From QWQI01 sp964608915 (GTDB taxonomy: Bacteria; Planctomycetota; Planctomycetia; Isosphaerales; Isosphaeraceae), in assembly GCA_964608915.1 (NCBI GenBank), contig CAZSQA010000002.1:62001-126000 (forward strand): 64,000 nucleotides of DNA, written 5' to 3'. Below, piece by piece: positions 17,469 to 26,186 of the stretch. A program made the position numbers and the translations under genes. The notes under the pieces were generated by a model, which saw nothing but the letters and a program-made list of their open reading frames with translations, was not told the DNA's origin and searched no databases. The number at the start of each line of letters is the position of its first letter. Position 1 is the first letter of the stretch.

Positions 17469-20400
17469 TTATTCGCCACCGCCGGCTTCGGAACGGCGTT
17501 TCGGTTCGGGGGCGCCTGGAAGCAGGCGGGCTTTGGCATCGCCTGGGGGCCGGTCCAGCGCGAGGAATGCGAAAAGATCCGCCAGTTCCTGCGGCGTCAC
17601 GAGCGTTTCCAGGTTTTCCGGCATCAGCGAAACGGGGCTTCGCTGAATTTCCTCAACCTGTTCACGGGGAAAGACTTCTTCCGTGCCGCCCTGAATCTTC
17701 AGGCGCACTTCTTCGGGCGAGTTTTCGGTCAGAAGCCCGGTGAGAGTGCGGCCGTCCTTCGTCGAAAGGATCACGGCCTGATAGTTCTCGCCGATCACCA
17801 GATTGGGGTCGAACACGTTCGAAAGCAGCTGATCGTAGTCGTTCCTGCCGTTCGAGGTGAGTTCGGGGCCGATTTCCTGACCGACGCCATAAATCTTATG
17901 GCACTGGGCACATTGCTTCTCGAAAACGGTTTTGCCGAAATACGGGTCGCCCGGCGTGCGGGCCAGGAAATTGCGCATCTGGCTGACGACCAGATCGCGC
18001 TGCGGATTCCGGTCGGACCGCACCCGGCCCCAGATCTTCGCGACCCTGTCCTTGAACGCCTTGTCACCAAAGCCTTGCAGACGCCGGACCTGATTCAGGT
18101 TCGCGGAGGTCGGCGGCAGCTTGCCCGCTTCGACCCTGGCGACGTAAGCCTCAGCCCAGCGTGGCCTTTCGGTCAGAAGCTGCACGGCCCGACCCTTGTT
18201 GTTCGGCTCAAGCCGGTCATATTCGCCCAGCATCAGTTCAGCGACTTCCAGCTCGGACCGAATGCCCAGCCGGGCGATGAATTCGCCGCGGGCCGGGTGT
18301 TCCAGCTTTCCGGCTGAGACGGGGATCAGGGCCTTCGCCAGGGCCATGGCCGTGGCACCGTCAGACTGCAGCATGACCACTTCCCAGGCTCGAATCCGGT
18401 GATCGTCGCCGACCTTTTTGTCATCGAACCAGCTTTTGAGCGATTTCAGGCTATCGCCGTCGCCCGCCTGGGCCAGAATCAGAACCGATTCACGATGCGT
18501 GCCGTGATGCGCAGGGAGCTTTTCGAGCACCGGAGCCAGCGCCGGCCGAATGGCGGCCAGAATGTCGCCCCGGTCTTCCGGCTTCAGAGTCGCAAGTCGC
18601 TGGGTCGTCGCCCGCAGGGCATAGGCCGAAGCCGCGGCGTCATCGGATTCGAGAATCCGCGACAGCAGCCACGGCAGGGCTTTCGAATTCACGGGATGGG
18701 CGAACAGCAGGCGTTCGTAAATGCGAGGGAAGATCTCACGAGCCCCGGGGTTCGTCTTCAAGTCGAGATCCGCCAGCACTTCCGGCAGGTCGTCGGCCGC
18801 GGTGGCCAGGCGTGGCTCGATATTGCGGAACACGATGCGGGGGATGATCTTGTCGCCGCCGTGCTCCTGCAGGATGACCGACCAGCCGGGCAGCGGATCC
18901 TGCTTGGCGAACTTGCCCAAAGCGATCGCGGCCTGAAGGGCGACGTCGGCATTGGCGTCCGAAGCCTGCTGAGCCACGCGGGCGGCCATGCGGGGCGTGG
19001 CGTCGCCCTTGAGCGAGCCGTAATAGCGGACGACCCAGGAGCGGACGGTGGGGTCGGCGTCGTCGATCCAGAGCCGGGACTGCGCCTCAGGCACTTCCCG
19101 GGTCGAAGCCAGGGCGAACAAGGCCCCCAGGCGTTTGTCTCGCGGGGTCGAGGCATCACTCACCAGCTTGACCAGGGCGTCCTTCTGGCCGTCCAGCTTC
19201 CGTTCGACCAGAATCCGCCGGGCCGTTTCCCTGTGCCAGCCGTTGTCGTGCCCCAGTAGTTCGACGAGTTCGGCGCCGGTCTTGCGGCTCAGGTCGTCCT
19301 TCGGCAGGAGCGGGTTGGCGGCGTAACGCACGCGATAAATGCGGCCCTTCAGGCGGTCGATACCGGCCGGGTCGCGATTGGCGTCCTGATAGCAGTGGTA
19401 ACGGTCGTACCAGTCGACCAGGTAGAGGGCCCCGTCAGGGCCGGTTTTCTGGACGACGGGCATGAACCAGGCATCGTTGGCCTGGAGAAAGTCATCCTGC
19501 CCGGCGGCGGTATAGGTGGAACCGTTACGGGCGACGGTGTCCAGATTGATGGCATTGCCGTGGATGTTGCCCATCACGAGCTTGCGGCGAAACTCGGCAG
19601 GGAAGTTGGCCCCGTCGAAGAAGTGGATGCCGCAATAGGCCGCCTTCTGGTGCTTGTGGTCGACGATCGATTCGATCTTCCACGTGAATGGCGGATAAGG
19701 CCCGCCCTGGCGGTGATAATAGCCGGTTTCGGTCAGGTGCCAGAGGTGGTCGATGACACAGGCACTGGCGAACAGCTCACCCTCGGCATTGACCGCAATG
19801 CCCCAGGGGTTCGAAGTGCCTTCGCAAAACAGTTCGAAGTCACGTGTGACCGGATGGATCCGGAAAATGGCACAGGTGAAGTCGTGCGTCTTGCCTCGAT
19901 AGTTCACGACCGAGCGGTTGAAAACGCCGTTCCAGCCGTAAAGCCAGCCGTCCGGGCCCCACGTCAGGCTGTTGGGCAGTTCGTGCGTATCGTCGCGGCC
20001 AAAGCCGGTGACGATCACTTCCTGCTTGTCGGCCTTGCCGTCGCCGTCGGTATCTTTGAGGAACAAAATATCGGGCGCGTTCGCCACCCAGACGCCGCCA
20101 TGGCCGACGGCGATGCCCGAAGGAATATTCAGCCCCTCGGCGAAAATCGTGGCCTTGTCGGCTTTTCCGTCGTTGTCGGTGTCTTCCAGCACTTTGATGC
20201 GGTCACGCCCCGGGCCAGGTTCGCGCCGGGGGTATTCGAGGCTTTCGGTGATCCAGACGCGGCCGGCGTCGTCAAACGTCATTGCGACGGGGTTTACGAC
20301 CATCGGCTCGGCGGCGAACGTCTCGACGACGAAACCCTTGGGCACCTTCATCTTCGCGATCGCCTCGGCCGGCGAAAGCGCTGGCCCGGGAGGGGCGTCC

Positions 20401-20516
20401 TGCGCGTGCGGAATCAATTCCTGAGCCTGGGCCGAGAACGTCGCGAGAGAAAGGGCAGCGGCCCCGAATGATAACCGCAAACGGATTGCGGACAAGGAGA
20501 TACGAAAACGCTTCAT
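17469..20516 (-). CDS. PVC-type haem-binding protein: beta-propeller dehydrogenase-like, HEAT region, cytochrome c
   Basis: This is a 1,015-residue secreted protein. After the signal peptide (residues 1-31, ending FSAQAQ), residues about 50-420 form an NHL/six-bladed propeller (VPKGFVVETFAAEP, then repeated DTDNDGKAD and DTDGDGKAD calcium-like loops). Residues about 420-830 are helical HEAT-like repeats. Residues about 860-1000 form a cytochrome c domain with the single haem motif CAQCH and a distal PVSLMPENLETL methionine. This architecture is common in Planctomycetes and Verrucomicrobia and is usually placed in sugar or polymer oxidation; the substrate is unknown. It is monocistronic. Confidence 0.92.
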   Translation of the reverse strand: MKRFRISLSAIRLRLSFGAAALSLATFSAQAQELIPHAQDAPPGPALSPAEAIAKMKVPKGFVVETFAAEPMVVNPVAMTFDDAGRVWITESLEYPRREPGPGRDRIKVLEDTDNDGKADKATIFAEGLNIPSGIAVGHGGVWVANAPDILFLKDTDGDGKADKQEVIVTGFGRDDTHELPNSLTWGPDGWLYGWNGVFNRSVVNYRGKTHDFTCAIFRIHPVTRDFELFCEGTSNPWGIAVNAEGELFASACVIDHLWHLTETGYYHRQGGPYPPFTWKIESIVDHKHQKAAYCGIHFFDGANFPAEFRRKLVMGNIHGNAINLDTVARNGSTYTAAGQDDFLQANDAWFMPVVQKTGPDGALYLVDWYDRYHCYQDANRDPAGIDRLKGRIYRVRYAANPLLPKDDLSRKTGAELVELLGHDNGWHRETARRILVERKLDGQKDALVKLVSDASTPRDKRLGALFALASTREVPEAQSRLWIDDADPTVRSWVVRYYGSLKGDATPRMAARVAQQASDANADVALQAAIALGKFAKQDPLPGWSVILQEHGGDKIIPRIVFRNIEPRLATAADDLPEVLADLDLKTNPGAREIFPRIYERLLFAHPVNSKALPWLLSRILESDDAAASAYALRATTQRLATLKPEDRGDILAAIRPALAPVLEKLPAHHGTHRESVLILAQAGDGDSLKSLKSWFDDKKVGDDHRIRAWEVVMLQSDGATAMALAKALIPVSAGKLEHPARGEFIARLGIRSELEVAELMLGEYDRLEPNNKGRAVQLLTERPRWAEAYVARVEAGKLPPTSANLNQVRRLQGFGDKAFKDRVAKIWGRVRSDRNPQRDLVVSQMRNFLARTPGDPYFGKTVFEKQCAQCHKIYGVGQEIGPELTSNGRNDYDQLLSNVFDPNLVIGENYQAVILSTKDGRTLTGLLTENSPEEVRLKIQGGTEEVFPREQVEEIQRSPVSLMPENLETLVTPQELADLFAFLALDRPPGDAKARLLPGAPEPKRRSEAGGGE

Positions 20517-20710
20517 GCCGTTCGTTCCTGGTCGGGTTTTCGGGTGGTGGCGGATCGGTTCGGCGGGAAATGCGATGCGGCGCGGGCACCAGCCTGTGGC
20601 GGCGATTGTCGAATCGATTCGGGTTCATTATGCCAAAGCGGCCGGCGGAAATCGACGGAATCCTCAGGCGGATCCATGTTCTGGCTCGAAAAAGGGGTCA
20701 AGTTCAAAAG
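20517..20710. other. Region upstream of the haem protein, no gene
   Basis: This is the left part of a 580-bp gene-free stretch (20517-21097). It holds the leader of the haem-protein gene. The tail GAAAAAGGGGTCAAGTTC (20689-20706) resembles the AAAAAGGGG start of the repeat at 38.7 kb. Confidence 0.4.
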
Positions 20711-20766
20711 AGGTGTCACACAAAATAGGTGTCACACAAAATAGGTGTCACACAAAATAGGTGTCA
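20711..20766. repeat. 16-bp tandem repeat, three copies plus half
   Basis: The unit AGGTGTCACACAAAAT occurs at 20711-20726, 20727-20742 and 20743-20758, and its first 8 bases again at 20759-20766. It runs without a break into the 45-bp duplication. Confidence 0.95.
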
Positions 20767-20842
20767 GTTCTCTTTTTGCAATCATGTGGCTCAATCGCAA
20801 AATAGGTGTCAGTTCTCTTTTTGCAATCATGTGGCTCAATCG
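20753..20842. repeat. Exact 45-bp tandem duplication
   Basis: Positions 20753-20797 and 20798-20842 are identical (starting CAAAATAGGTGTCAG, ending TGTGGCTCAATCG). Confidence 0.95.
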
Positions 20843-20850
20843 ATGAGGTG

Positions 20851-20930
20851 TGCATTCCCTGAAAAAGAGAACTGGCACTATTTTTGAGCTTGCATTCCCT
20901 GCAAAAAGAAAGCCGACACCATTTTTGAGC
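20851..20930. repeat. Two inverted, diverged copies of the same repeat
   Basis: Reverse complements of 20851-20888 and 20891-20930 begin CTCAAAAAT and contain a GTGCCAGTTCTCTTTTT- or GTGTCGGCTTTCTTTTT-type core, each ending CAGGGAATGCA. They mirror the direct copies, so the whole block could form large hairpins. It resembles REP/BIME-type elements. Confidence 0.75.
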
Positions 20931-21097
20931 CGGGCGGCCCCATGTCGATCGAAAACCGCATGACCGGAGGAATCCGAACTCATGTCGAGAATCCCGAGCG
21001 TCAGACCGTTGCCCGGAGCGAGCGATTGCGACATGATGATGGCCGCGATGCCGAACGATCGATGACGACCGGCACGAATCAGAAAAAGGACGCGACA

Positions 21098-22087
21098 ATG
21101 GCGGCAAAATCGAAAAACGAGCTGATCCTCGGGATCGATCTGGGCGGAACCAAAACGCTCGTCGGCGTGGTGGACCGTGACGGCCGGATTCTGGGTCGCG
21201 GCAAGCTTTCGACTCCGTCTCATCAGGGCGGCGACGCCATCGTCGACGTCATCGCCCGGGCCGCCGAAACGGCGATCCTCGAATCGGGCCGGGCGTTCGA
21301 CGAAGTCGGCCTGGCCGGCATCGGCTCCCCCGGACCGCTCGATGTCGAAAAGGGCATGATCCTCTTCAGCGCCAATATGGACGTCGTCAACTACCCCCTG
21401 GCCGGCAAGCTCAGCGAACGACTGGGCGTGCCCACGGTGCTGCGTAACGACGTGCGAGCCAGCTGCTATGCCGAATGGAAGCTGGGGGCCGGCAAAGGGA
21501 TGAATAACCTTCTGGGAGCCTTCGTCGGCACGGGCCTGGGCGGCTGCCTGATCATCGACGGCAAGCTGCACGTCGGCCACGACGGCAACGCCGGCGAAAT
21601 CGGCCACATCAAAGCCAAGCCTAACGGCGCCAAGTGCGGCTGCGGCCTGAAGGGCTGCCTGGAAGTCTATGCCAGCAAAACCGGCCTGGTCCGCCGATTC
21701 GCCAAGGCCCGCAAAAGGGGCGTGAATTCGCAGCTATTCCGGGTCTGGAACGGGCCTGACCAGAAACTCAAAAGCCGTTATCTGGCCGAATGTTACAAGT
21801 CGGGCGACAGTCTCGTGCTGAAGGAACTCCAGCGAGCGGCGAGTTATCTGGGCGGGTCGCTGGGCGGCCTGGTGAACCTGCTGGCACCCGACGCCGTGAT
21901 TCTCGGCGGGGGCGTTTCTCTCGCCCTGGGCGAGCCCTGGCTGAACTGGGTGCGCGCGGCCGCCAAGGAACACATGCTGGTCATTCCCGAAGACCGCGAA
22001 GTCATCCTGCCGGCTGCCCTGGGCGATGACGCCGGTGTGCTGGGCGCGGCGATCCTTGCCAGCGAAAGCGTCGCCGGTAAGAAATGA
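21098..22087 (+). CDS. ROK-family sugar kinase (glucokinase-like)
   Basis: The protein has 329 residues. ATP/sugar kinase motifs are present: GIDLGGTKTLVGVVD at the start, GIGSPGPLD, VLRNDVRASCYAEW (ROK catalytic Asp), GTGLGGCLIIDGKL, and the zinc site GHIKAKPNGAKCGCGLKGCLE with its four Cys/His ligands. It should phosphorylate glucose or another hexose; a regulatory role is unlikely because no HTH is present. AAGGA lies 8 nt before the ATG at 21098, while in-frame ATGs at 20942 and 21062 only add repeat-derived sequence. A decayed copy of its 3' end lies 420 bp downstream. Confidence 0.92.
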   Translation: MAAKSKNELILGIDLGGTKTLVGVVDRDGRILGRGKLSTPSHQGGDAIVDVIARAAETAILESGRAFDEVGLAGIGSPGPLDVEKGMILFSANMDVVNYPLAGKLSERLGVPTVLRNDVRASCYAEWKLGAGKGMNNLLGAFVGTGLGGCLIIDGKLHVGHDGNAGEIGHIKAKPNGAKCGCGLKGCLEVYASKTGLVRRFAKARKRGVNSQLFRVWNGPDQKLKSRYLAECYKSGDSLVLKELQRAASYLGGSLGGLVNLLAPDAVILGGGVSLALGEPWLNWVRAAAKEHMLVIPEDREVILPAALGDDAGVLGAAILASESVAGKK

Positions 22088-22123
22088 TACGCAGCCGGAC
22101 CATCGAATGATGTTGGGGTGGGC

Positions 22124-22384
22124 TCAGATCAAGGCCAGAATCGACGGTACTGCGGCACAGAGCCAGAGAAAGACCATGAGTCCGTAGACCGTGCGGAAGG
22201 ACCCCCGGCGATTCCGGTACGCGTTCGGATTCAGCGAAAAACAAATTGTGAAGAGCGTGGCGGCAACGACACCAAGCAGCGTTTCGTTCCCATAACGAAA
22301 CATCAGGAAAAAGGAAATCAGCGTTAACCATGAAATCAGGTTGATGATCCATGGATCTTCGATTTTTCGGGCGAGTTCGTTCAT
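22124..22384 (-). CDS. 86-residue two-helix membrane protein, copy 1
   Basis: The protein has three hydrophobic segments (LISWLTLISFFLMF, LLGVVAATLFTICFSLN, GLMVFLWLCAAVPSILALI) after a charged start MNELARKIED. It has the same length and segment layout as the protein at 23497-23757 (compare TICFSLNPNAYRNRRGSFR with ITAELYLNPEFFRDRPGLYR). The upstream DNA is also duplicated, which fixes this start codon rather than the ATG 9 nt earlier. Function unknown. It is convergent with the ROK gene. Confidence 0.7.
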   Translation of the reverse strand: MNELARKIEDPWIINLISWLTLISFFLMFRYGNETLLGVVAATLFTICFSLNPNAYRNRRGSFRTVYGLMVFLWLCAAVPSILALI

Positions 22385-22436
22385 GATCAGCATTCCGGAA
22401 AAGAGATGCGAACCGAATCGATCAGCCCCATTCTAA

Positions 22437-22465
22437 CCTATCGCGATTTCGTTTCGAAGGCAATG
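22437..22465. repeat. 29-bp exact repeat, copy 1 (also at 23810-23838)
   Basis: CCTATCGCGATTTCGTTTCG and the 9 following bases are identical to 23810-23838. The similarity continues, imperfectly, through the start of each 86-residue gene. Confidence 0.9.
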
Positions 22466-22509
22466 TGTGCGTCGTCTGCTTGTGTGTCGGCATGAAGGAT
22501 TACGCCTGA

Positions 22510-22610
22510 TCTTGTGAACCAGCTGGCAGCGGACGCCGTGATTCCACGCCGGGGACGTTTCGCTGGCCCTGGGCGATGATGCTGGTTTGCCTGGTGCGGC
22601 GGTAGTGGCG
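22510..22610 (+). pseudogene. Decayed fragment of a ROK kinase 3' end
   Basis: Nucleotides here align with the intact ROK gene at about 21869-21934 joined to 22018-22057 (shared runs such as GACGCCGTGATTC and GCCCTGGGCGATGA). There are frameshifts and an internal deletion of about 80 nt. No ORF survives. Confidence 0.65.
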
Positions 22611-22667
22611 TATCGTCGGCAAGCCTGCGATCGCCTGAAATAAAAAGAATTCGACCGAGCGGAAAGG

Positions 22668-23225
22668 TCACCAGAGCCGTGGTTTTCCGTTTCGCTTGAG
22701 CAGATGATTCATGATCGAAGTCGCGACCCCCTTCGCATAAAGCTCCTCCGTCATCTCCGGCACGTCGTATTTGACAGACACCCGTCGTTTACGCGCTTCC
22801 CGATATTTTCGAATCCAATACTGCGAATCCTGATCCGCCGAGGCCCATCGTTCGAGCATACCCAGAAACTCCCGTTCTTCGACGCCGCTGATCGGAATGG
22901 GAATTCCCATGCCGGGTGTCGGCGACACGAACGTCAGCCGCGTATCGCCGTCCAGATCGTCTTTCAGGCATGCGTAATAGAATTGGCCTTTGGAATCCTT
23001 GAAATCGACGAAAAGGCTGCCGCCATCGTCATACGAACCCCCATGAACGAACGCGATCGGCTCGGCGACATTTTTGAGATATTCGCTTCGAACCGGAAAC
23101 GCCCGAGCGAATTCCGAAGCCGTCCAGGGAGTGTCAGGCGACTCTTCGAAGGATGGCATCACGAGGATTCCGGTGAGCAAAATCAGAAGTGCCAAGCCGG
23201 CCAATCGATCTCTTCTTTTCATCAC
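22668..23225 (-). CDS. Membrane-anchored or secreted protein of unknown function
   Basis: The protein has 185 residues. RRDRLAGLALLILLTGILVM is a signal anchor or uncleaved signal, and the rest is a charged soluble domain with GGSYDDGGSLFVDFKDSKGQ and a basic C-terminal helix region (REARKRRVSVKY). No known domain is recognised. It sits between the two copies of the 86-residue gene and on the same strand. The start has no clear Shine-Dalgarno site (ATGATG double start). Confidence 0.65.
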   Translation of the reverse strand: MMKRRDRLAGLALLILLTGILVMPSFEESPDTPWTASEFARAFPVRSEYLKNVAEPIAFVHGGSYDDGGSLFVDFKDSKGQFYYACLKDDLDGDTRLTFVSPTPGMGIPIPISGVEEREFLGMLERWASADQDSQYWIRKYREARKRRVSVKYDVPEMTEELYAKGVATSIMNHLLKRNGKPRLW

Positions 23226-23496
23226 TCGCTCGCATTTCGTACCTTGAGGGTGTGGAGAATGCCGAACGCAAATACAGCCGTTCGAAGATCGTCGGAGATG
23301 GAAGCCCCGTCAGCATTTTCGATTTCTCATCCGATTTTCCCCGGCTCATAATCGGTCGCTTCGCTCGAACTTCCTCACAGGATATCGGCCTCGCACTTAT
23401 CGCGATCCGCGACCTCATATTGCACCAAGGATTACGGCAAGACTACGAGCGTTCCGAACGCATGAGCGGCCGAAATCGAATGATATCCGAATGCGT

Positions 23497-23757
23497 TCAC
23501 ATCCATTCGAGAATTGCCAAACCTGCCGCACAAACCCAGGATATGACAATGATTGCGCAATGCACGCGATAGAGTCCAGGGCGATCACGGAAAAATTCAG
23601 GATTCAGGTAAAGTTCGGCTGTGATGATCGCGGCGCAAAGGATTGCGAACGGTGAACTGGGCTCAAAAATATAAGAAAGCCACCAGCAGATTTGAACCAA
23701 GACTGCGAACAAAAGGCTTTTCCACGCCGCTTCGGTCGTTCGTGCCTGTTCGTTCAT
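23497..23757 (-). CDS. 86-residue two-helix membrane protein, copy 2
   Basis: This is a paralog of the gene at 22124-22384 with identical length. Hydrophobic segments are LLFAVLVQICWWLSYIF, FAILCAAIITAELYL and CAIIVISWVCAAGLAIL. The ATG at 23757 is chosen because the bases just upstream (CTTTTCCGGATTG) match those upstream of copy 1; the open frame extends to 23847 without such support. Function unknown. Confidence 0.7.
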   Translation of the reverse strand: MNEQARTTEAAWKSLLFAVLVQICWWLSYIFEPSSPFAILCAAIITAELYLNPEFFRDRPGLYRVHCAIIVISWVCAAGLAILEWM

Positions 23758-23809
23758 GATCGACAATCCGGAAAAGCGAAACGAGTCGAATCGAAGAGAC
23801 TCATTCCAG

Positions 23810-23838
23810 CCTATCGCGATTTCGTTTCGAAGGCAATG
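23810..23838. repeat. 29-bp exact repeat, copy 2
   Basis: Identical to 22437-22465. This copy lies just past the stop of the next minus-strand gene. Confidence 0.9.
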
Positions 23839-23843
23839 CCGGA

Positions 23844-24371
23844 TCAATCTTCCGATGTTTCGCCATCGAGGATTTCGTAGAGGGCCCAGAAGGTGACGAA
23901 AGCGTGCGGGTCGCCGTTCCAGGCTTCGGGCAGAAGGGCTTTGGCCTGAAGGGCATCTTCGAAATTCAATAGCCCGTTCGGCTTCGTCCGCCGGGCGATC
24001 GCTTCGAGCGGACCCATCCAGCGGCCGCAGTTGAGCAGGGACGAAGTCCAGGTTTCGTCAGAAAGGTCGTAACCGAGTAGCTGCAACCGGGGATGCCGCA
24101 GCGGATGATGCTCGCCCTCGGCATCGACAAAAAGCAAATGATATTCGTCGTCATTTTCCGGAGCTTTCAGAACGCCGGCTTCCAGAAACTCCCAGACGCC
24201 CTCGATCGAATCCTGGGCATAATTTCCATCGAGGCAGGGATTGCACCAACTGTCGATCGTTCGGACTTCTTCCAGATGGGGCAGGCCGACGAATTGCATA
24301 TAGCCGTTCCACTCGGGCTCGCCGGCCCGGCGGATCTTGCGGGTGCTCAGCCAGATGAAGTCCTCCTGCAT
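23844..24371 (-). CDS. Cytoplasmic protein of unknown function
   Basis: The protein has 175 residues, acidic and Trp-rich, without signal or membrane segments. GAGGGG 8 nt upstream supports the ATG at 24371 over a GTG at 24380. Distinctive stretches are SWCNPCLDGNY (a CxxC-like pair), DEYHLLFVDAEGEHHPLRHP and GPLEAIARRTKPNGLLNFEDAL. The layout resembles small SMI1/immunity-like proteins, but I cannot assign it. Confidence 0.65.
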   Translation of the reverse strand: MQEDFIWLSTRKIRRAGEPEWNGYMQFVGLPHLEEVRTIDSWCNPCLDGNYAQDSIEGVWEFLEAGVLKAPENDDEYHLLFVDAEGEHHPLRHPRLQLLGYDLSDETWTSSLLNCGRWMGPLEAIARRTKPNGLLNFEDALQAKALLPEAWNGDPHAFVTFWALYEILDGETSED

Positions 24372-24476
24372 GGGTTTCACCCCTCAAGCCCATCCCGATC
24401 GGAAATCGCAATCGATCAGGTTCCGCATTCCGAATCCGACCGGTCCGATACTCTCGTCGAGCGTGAACCAGTGGCA

Positions 24477-24878
24477 CTATCCTTCGCAGCCGCAATCGGT
24501 GGTCGAACATTGTGCGGGTCGAAACCCTTCGGTCGCGTAGCCGTCGCGAATCCACCAATCAAGGCCGCCGATCAGTTCTTTGACGCGAAACCCAAGTTTC
24601 GCCATGTTCAGAGCGCCTTTGGTGGAAGCGTTGCAGCCGATTCCGTCGCAATAGGTCACGAACAGGGCGGTACGGTCGAGATTCGCGGTCGTCGTTTCGG
24701 ACATCGTCCTGTGCGGCAACGAAACGGCGTTGGGAATATGCTGCCGGGCATAGGCTTCCGCCGATCGTGCGTCGATCACGACGACATTTTCGCCTGAGTC
24801 GATCGCGCCTTTCAGGTCCCAGGCGTCGATTTCATAACCCAGTTTTTGCTCGTAGTGCCGAATCTGGTCTTCGTCCAT
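24477..24878 (-). CDS. Rhodanese-like sulfurtransferase domain protein
   Basis: The protein has 133 residues. A single rhodanese domain shows VVVIDARSAEAYARQHIPNAVSLP and the active-site loop TYCDGIGCNAST, with the catalytic cysteine in YC. A cysteine-rich tail (CSTTDCGCEG) is unusual and could bind metal. AGGAG is 8 nt upstream of the ATG. It may carry persulfide sulfur in the cytoplasm. It is the first of several minus-strand single-domain genes. Confidence 0.88.
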   Translation of the reverse strand: MDEDQIRHYEQKLGYEIDAWDLKGAIDSGENVVVIDARSAEAYARQHIPNAVSLPHRTMSETTTANLDRTALFVTYCDGIGCNASTKGALNMAKLGFRVKELIGGLDWWIRDGYATEGFRPAQCSTTDCGCEG

Positions 24879-24914
24879 TCGAAATCTCCTGAGGTTCGAT
24901 ACGGCTCGAGCGAT

Positions 24915-25301
24915 TCAATATGGCCCTTCGACCAGCCGCTGGGAGATCCACCAGAGGTTGCCGAACGGGTCGCGCACGCCGCCCTGACGGTCCTGATAGG
25001 GCATGTCGGCCACGTCCATGATTTTCGTCGCACCAGCCGCGACGGCCTGGGCCATCGAGGCGTCGGCATTTTCGACGTAAATGTAATACGAAGCAGGCAT
25101 CGCGGGATAATCGGCCGATGCCTCGCTGACCATCACCGTCGAGCTGCCCAGCCGCACCATGGCATTGGCGATGCGGTCGCCGTTCATGTGCCGCGAAAGT
25201 TCCTCACCGCCGAGCCCCGCCACCAGAAATTCAAGGAACTTCGGGGCATCGCAGACGAAATAGTAGGGAGTGACGGTCGAGAAGCCAGGTGGTAGAATCA
25301 T
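24915..25301 (-). CDS. VOC-family (glyoxalase/PhnB-like) protein
   Basis: The protein has 128 residues and opens TVTPYYFVCDAPKFLEFLVAGLGGEEL. The later half contains VENADASMAQAVAAGA and ends with VRDPFGNLWWIS, the hallmark of PhnB-like vicinal-oxygen-chelate proteins. Metal ligands of the enzyme branch are not all evident, so it may be a binding protein or an isomerase. AAGGGA lies 8 nt upstream. Confidence 0.88.
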   Translation of the reverse strand: MILPPGFSTVTPYYFVCDAPKFLEFLVAGLGGEELSRHMNGDRIANAMVRLGSSTVMVSEASADYPAMPASYYIYVENADASMAQAVAAGATKIMDVADMPYQDRQGGVRDPFGNLWWISQRLVEGPY

Positions 25302-25350
25302 CGCAAGTCCCTTCGAATTCGATCAGTTGAAGTCTCGTCGCATTTCGGAT

Positions 25351-25872
25351 TCAGGCCTGGTCGGCGATCCGCCGGCCGACCAGGACAAGATCTTTCTCCA
25401 CGCCTTCCAGCCTGGCCACACGTGGCATGTAGCCCCAACGTTCGAATCCGAACTTTTCGAAAAGACGAAGGCTGGAATCGTTCGAAGCGAAGATCGTGGC
25501 CGTGAGCGTTTCGATGCCGATCGACGGTGCGAATGCGATCGCCTGCTCCAGCAGCCACGAACCCAGGCCCCTGCCCTGATAATCCGGATGCAGGTAGATC
25601 GCCACGTCGGCCGTGACGAAATAGCCGGGCCGCTCGTTCATGAACGGAAAGAAACCGAAGTAGCCGACAACGCCGGATGCAGGCGAATCGACATCTTCAG
25701 CGACCCACAAGGGCCGATGTTCCGGCGTGTGTTTGCGAAACGCCGGCAGACGCGCTGCGACGGTCGTCGGTTCGAGGTCGCAGCTGCATTTTCGCGAAGC
25801 GACAGCAAAGTTATAGATCTCGACGATCCGTGGCAAGTCGCTCTCCTGGGCATTGCGGCGTTCGAATCGCAT
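25351..25872 (-). CDS. GNAT N-acetyltransferase, phosphinothricin-acetyltransferase-like
   Basis: The protein has 173 residues from the ATG at 25872 (AGGA 9 nt upstream); the frame is open to 25989. The acetyl-CoA motif A is VAIYLHPDYQGRGLGSWLLEQAI, and motif B is ASNDSSLRLFEKFGFERWGYM. The ending RVARLEGVEKDLVLVGR matches the phosphinothricin branch, in which many members acetylate methionine sulfone/sulfoximine or other small amines. The true substrate is unknown. Confidence 0.88.
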   Translation of the reverse strand: MRFERRNAQESDLPRIVEIYNFAVASRKCSCDLEPTTVAARLPAFRKHTPEHRPLWVAEDVDSPASGVVGYFGFFPFMNERPGYFVTADVAIYLHPDYQGRGLGSWLLEQAIAFAPSIGIETLTATIFASNDSSLRLFEKFGFERWGYMPRVARLEGVEKDLVLVGRRIADQA

Positions 25873-26186
25873 TTCAAGCGTTCCTGTTCGCATCCGGGCG
25901 GCATCGGACCGGATCGCCAAGAATCGATCGGATACTGCGTCAGGGCCGTCCTTCAACAGGATCCGATCAAGTCTGGTCATGATCGACATTCGATCCGAAT
26001 ATGATCGAACCTCGTGCTCGAGTCAACATGCCCGGCCCGGATCCCGAACGAAGCGGGAACCGGATACGATCGAGGCACGCCCTTCGAAGCCGTTCCCCAT
26101 CAGTTTCGCCTGTTTGTCGCGCCTGTGCGGCGAGTTCGAAACGGCCTTCCGGAATCGAGGGGTCGGAGCGGATGCGCCGCGGGTCC

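Noticed and set aside
20711..20842. Possible CRISPR array
   Set aside because: Repeat units are directly adjacent with no unique spacers, and two unit lengths are nested. No cas gene is nearby.
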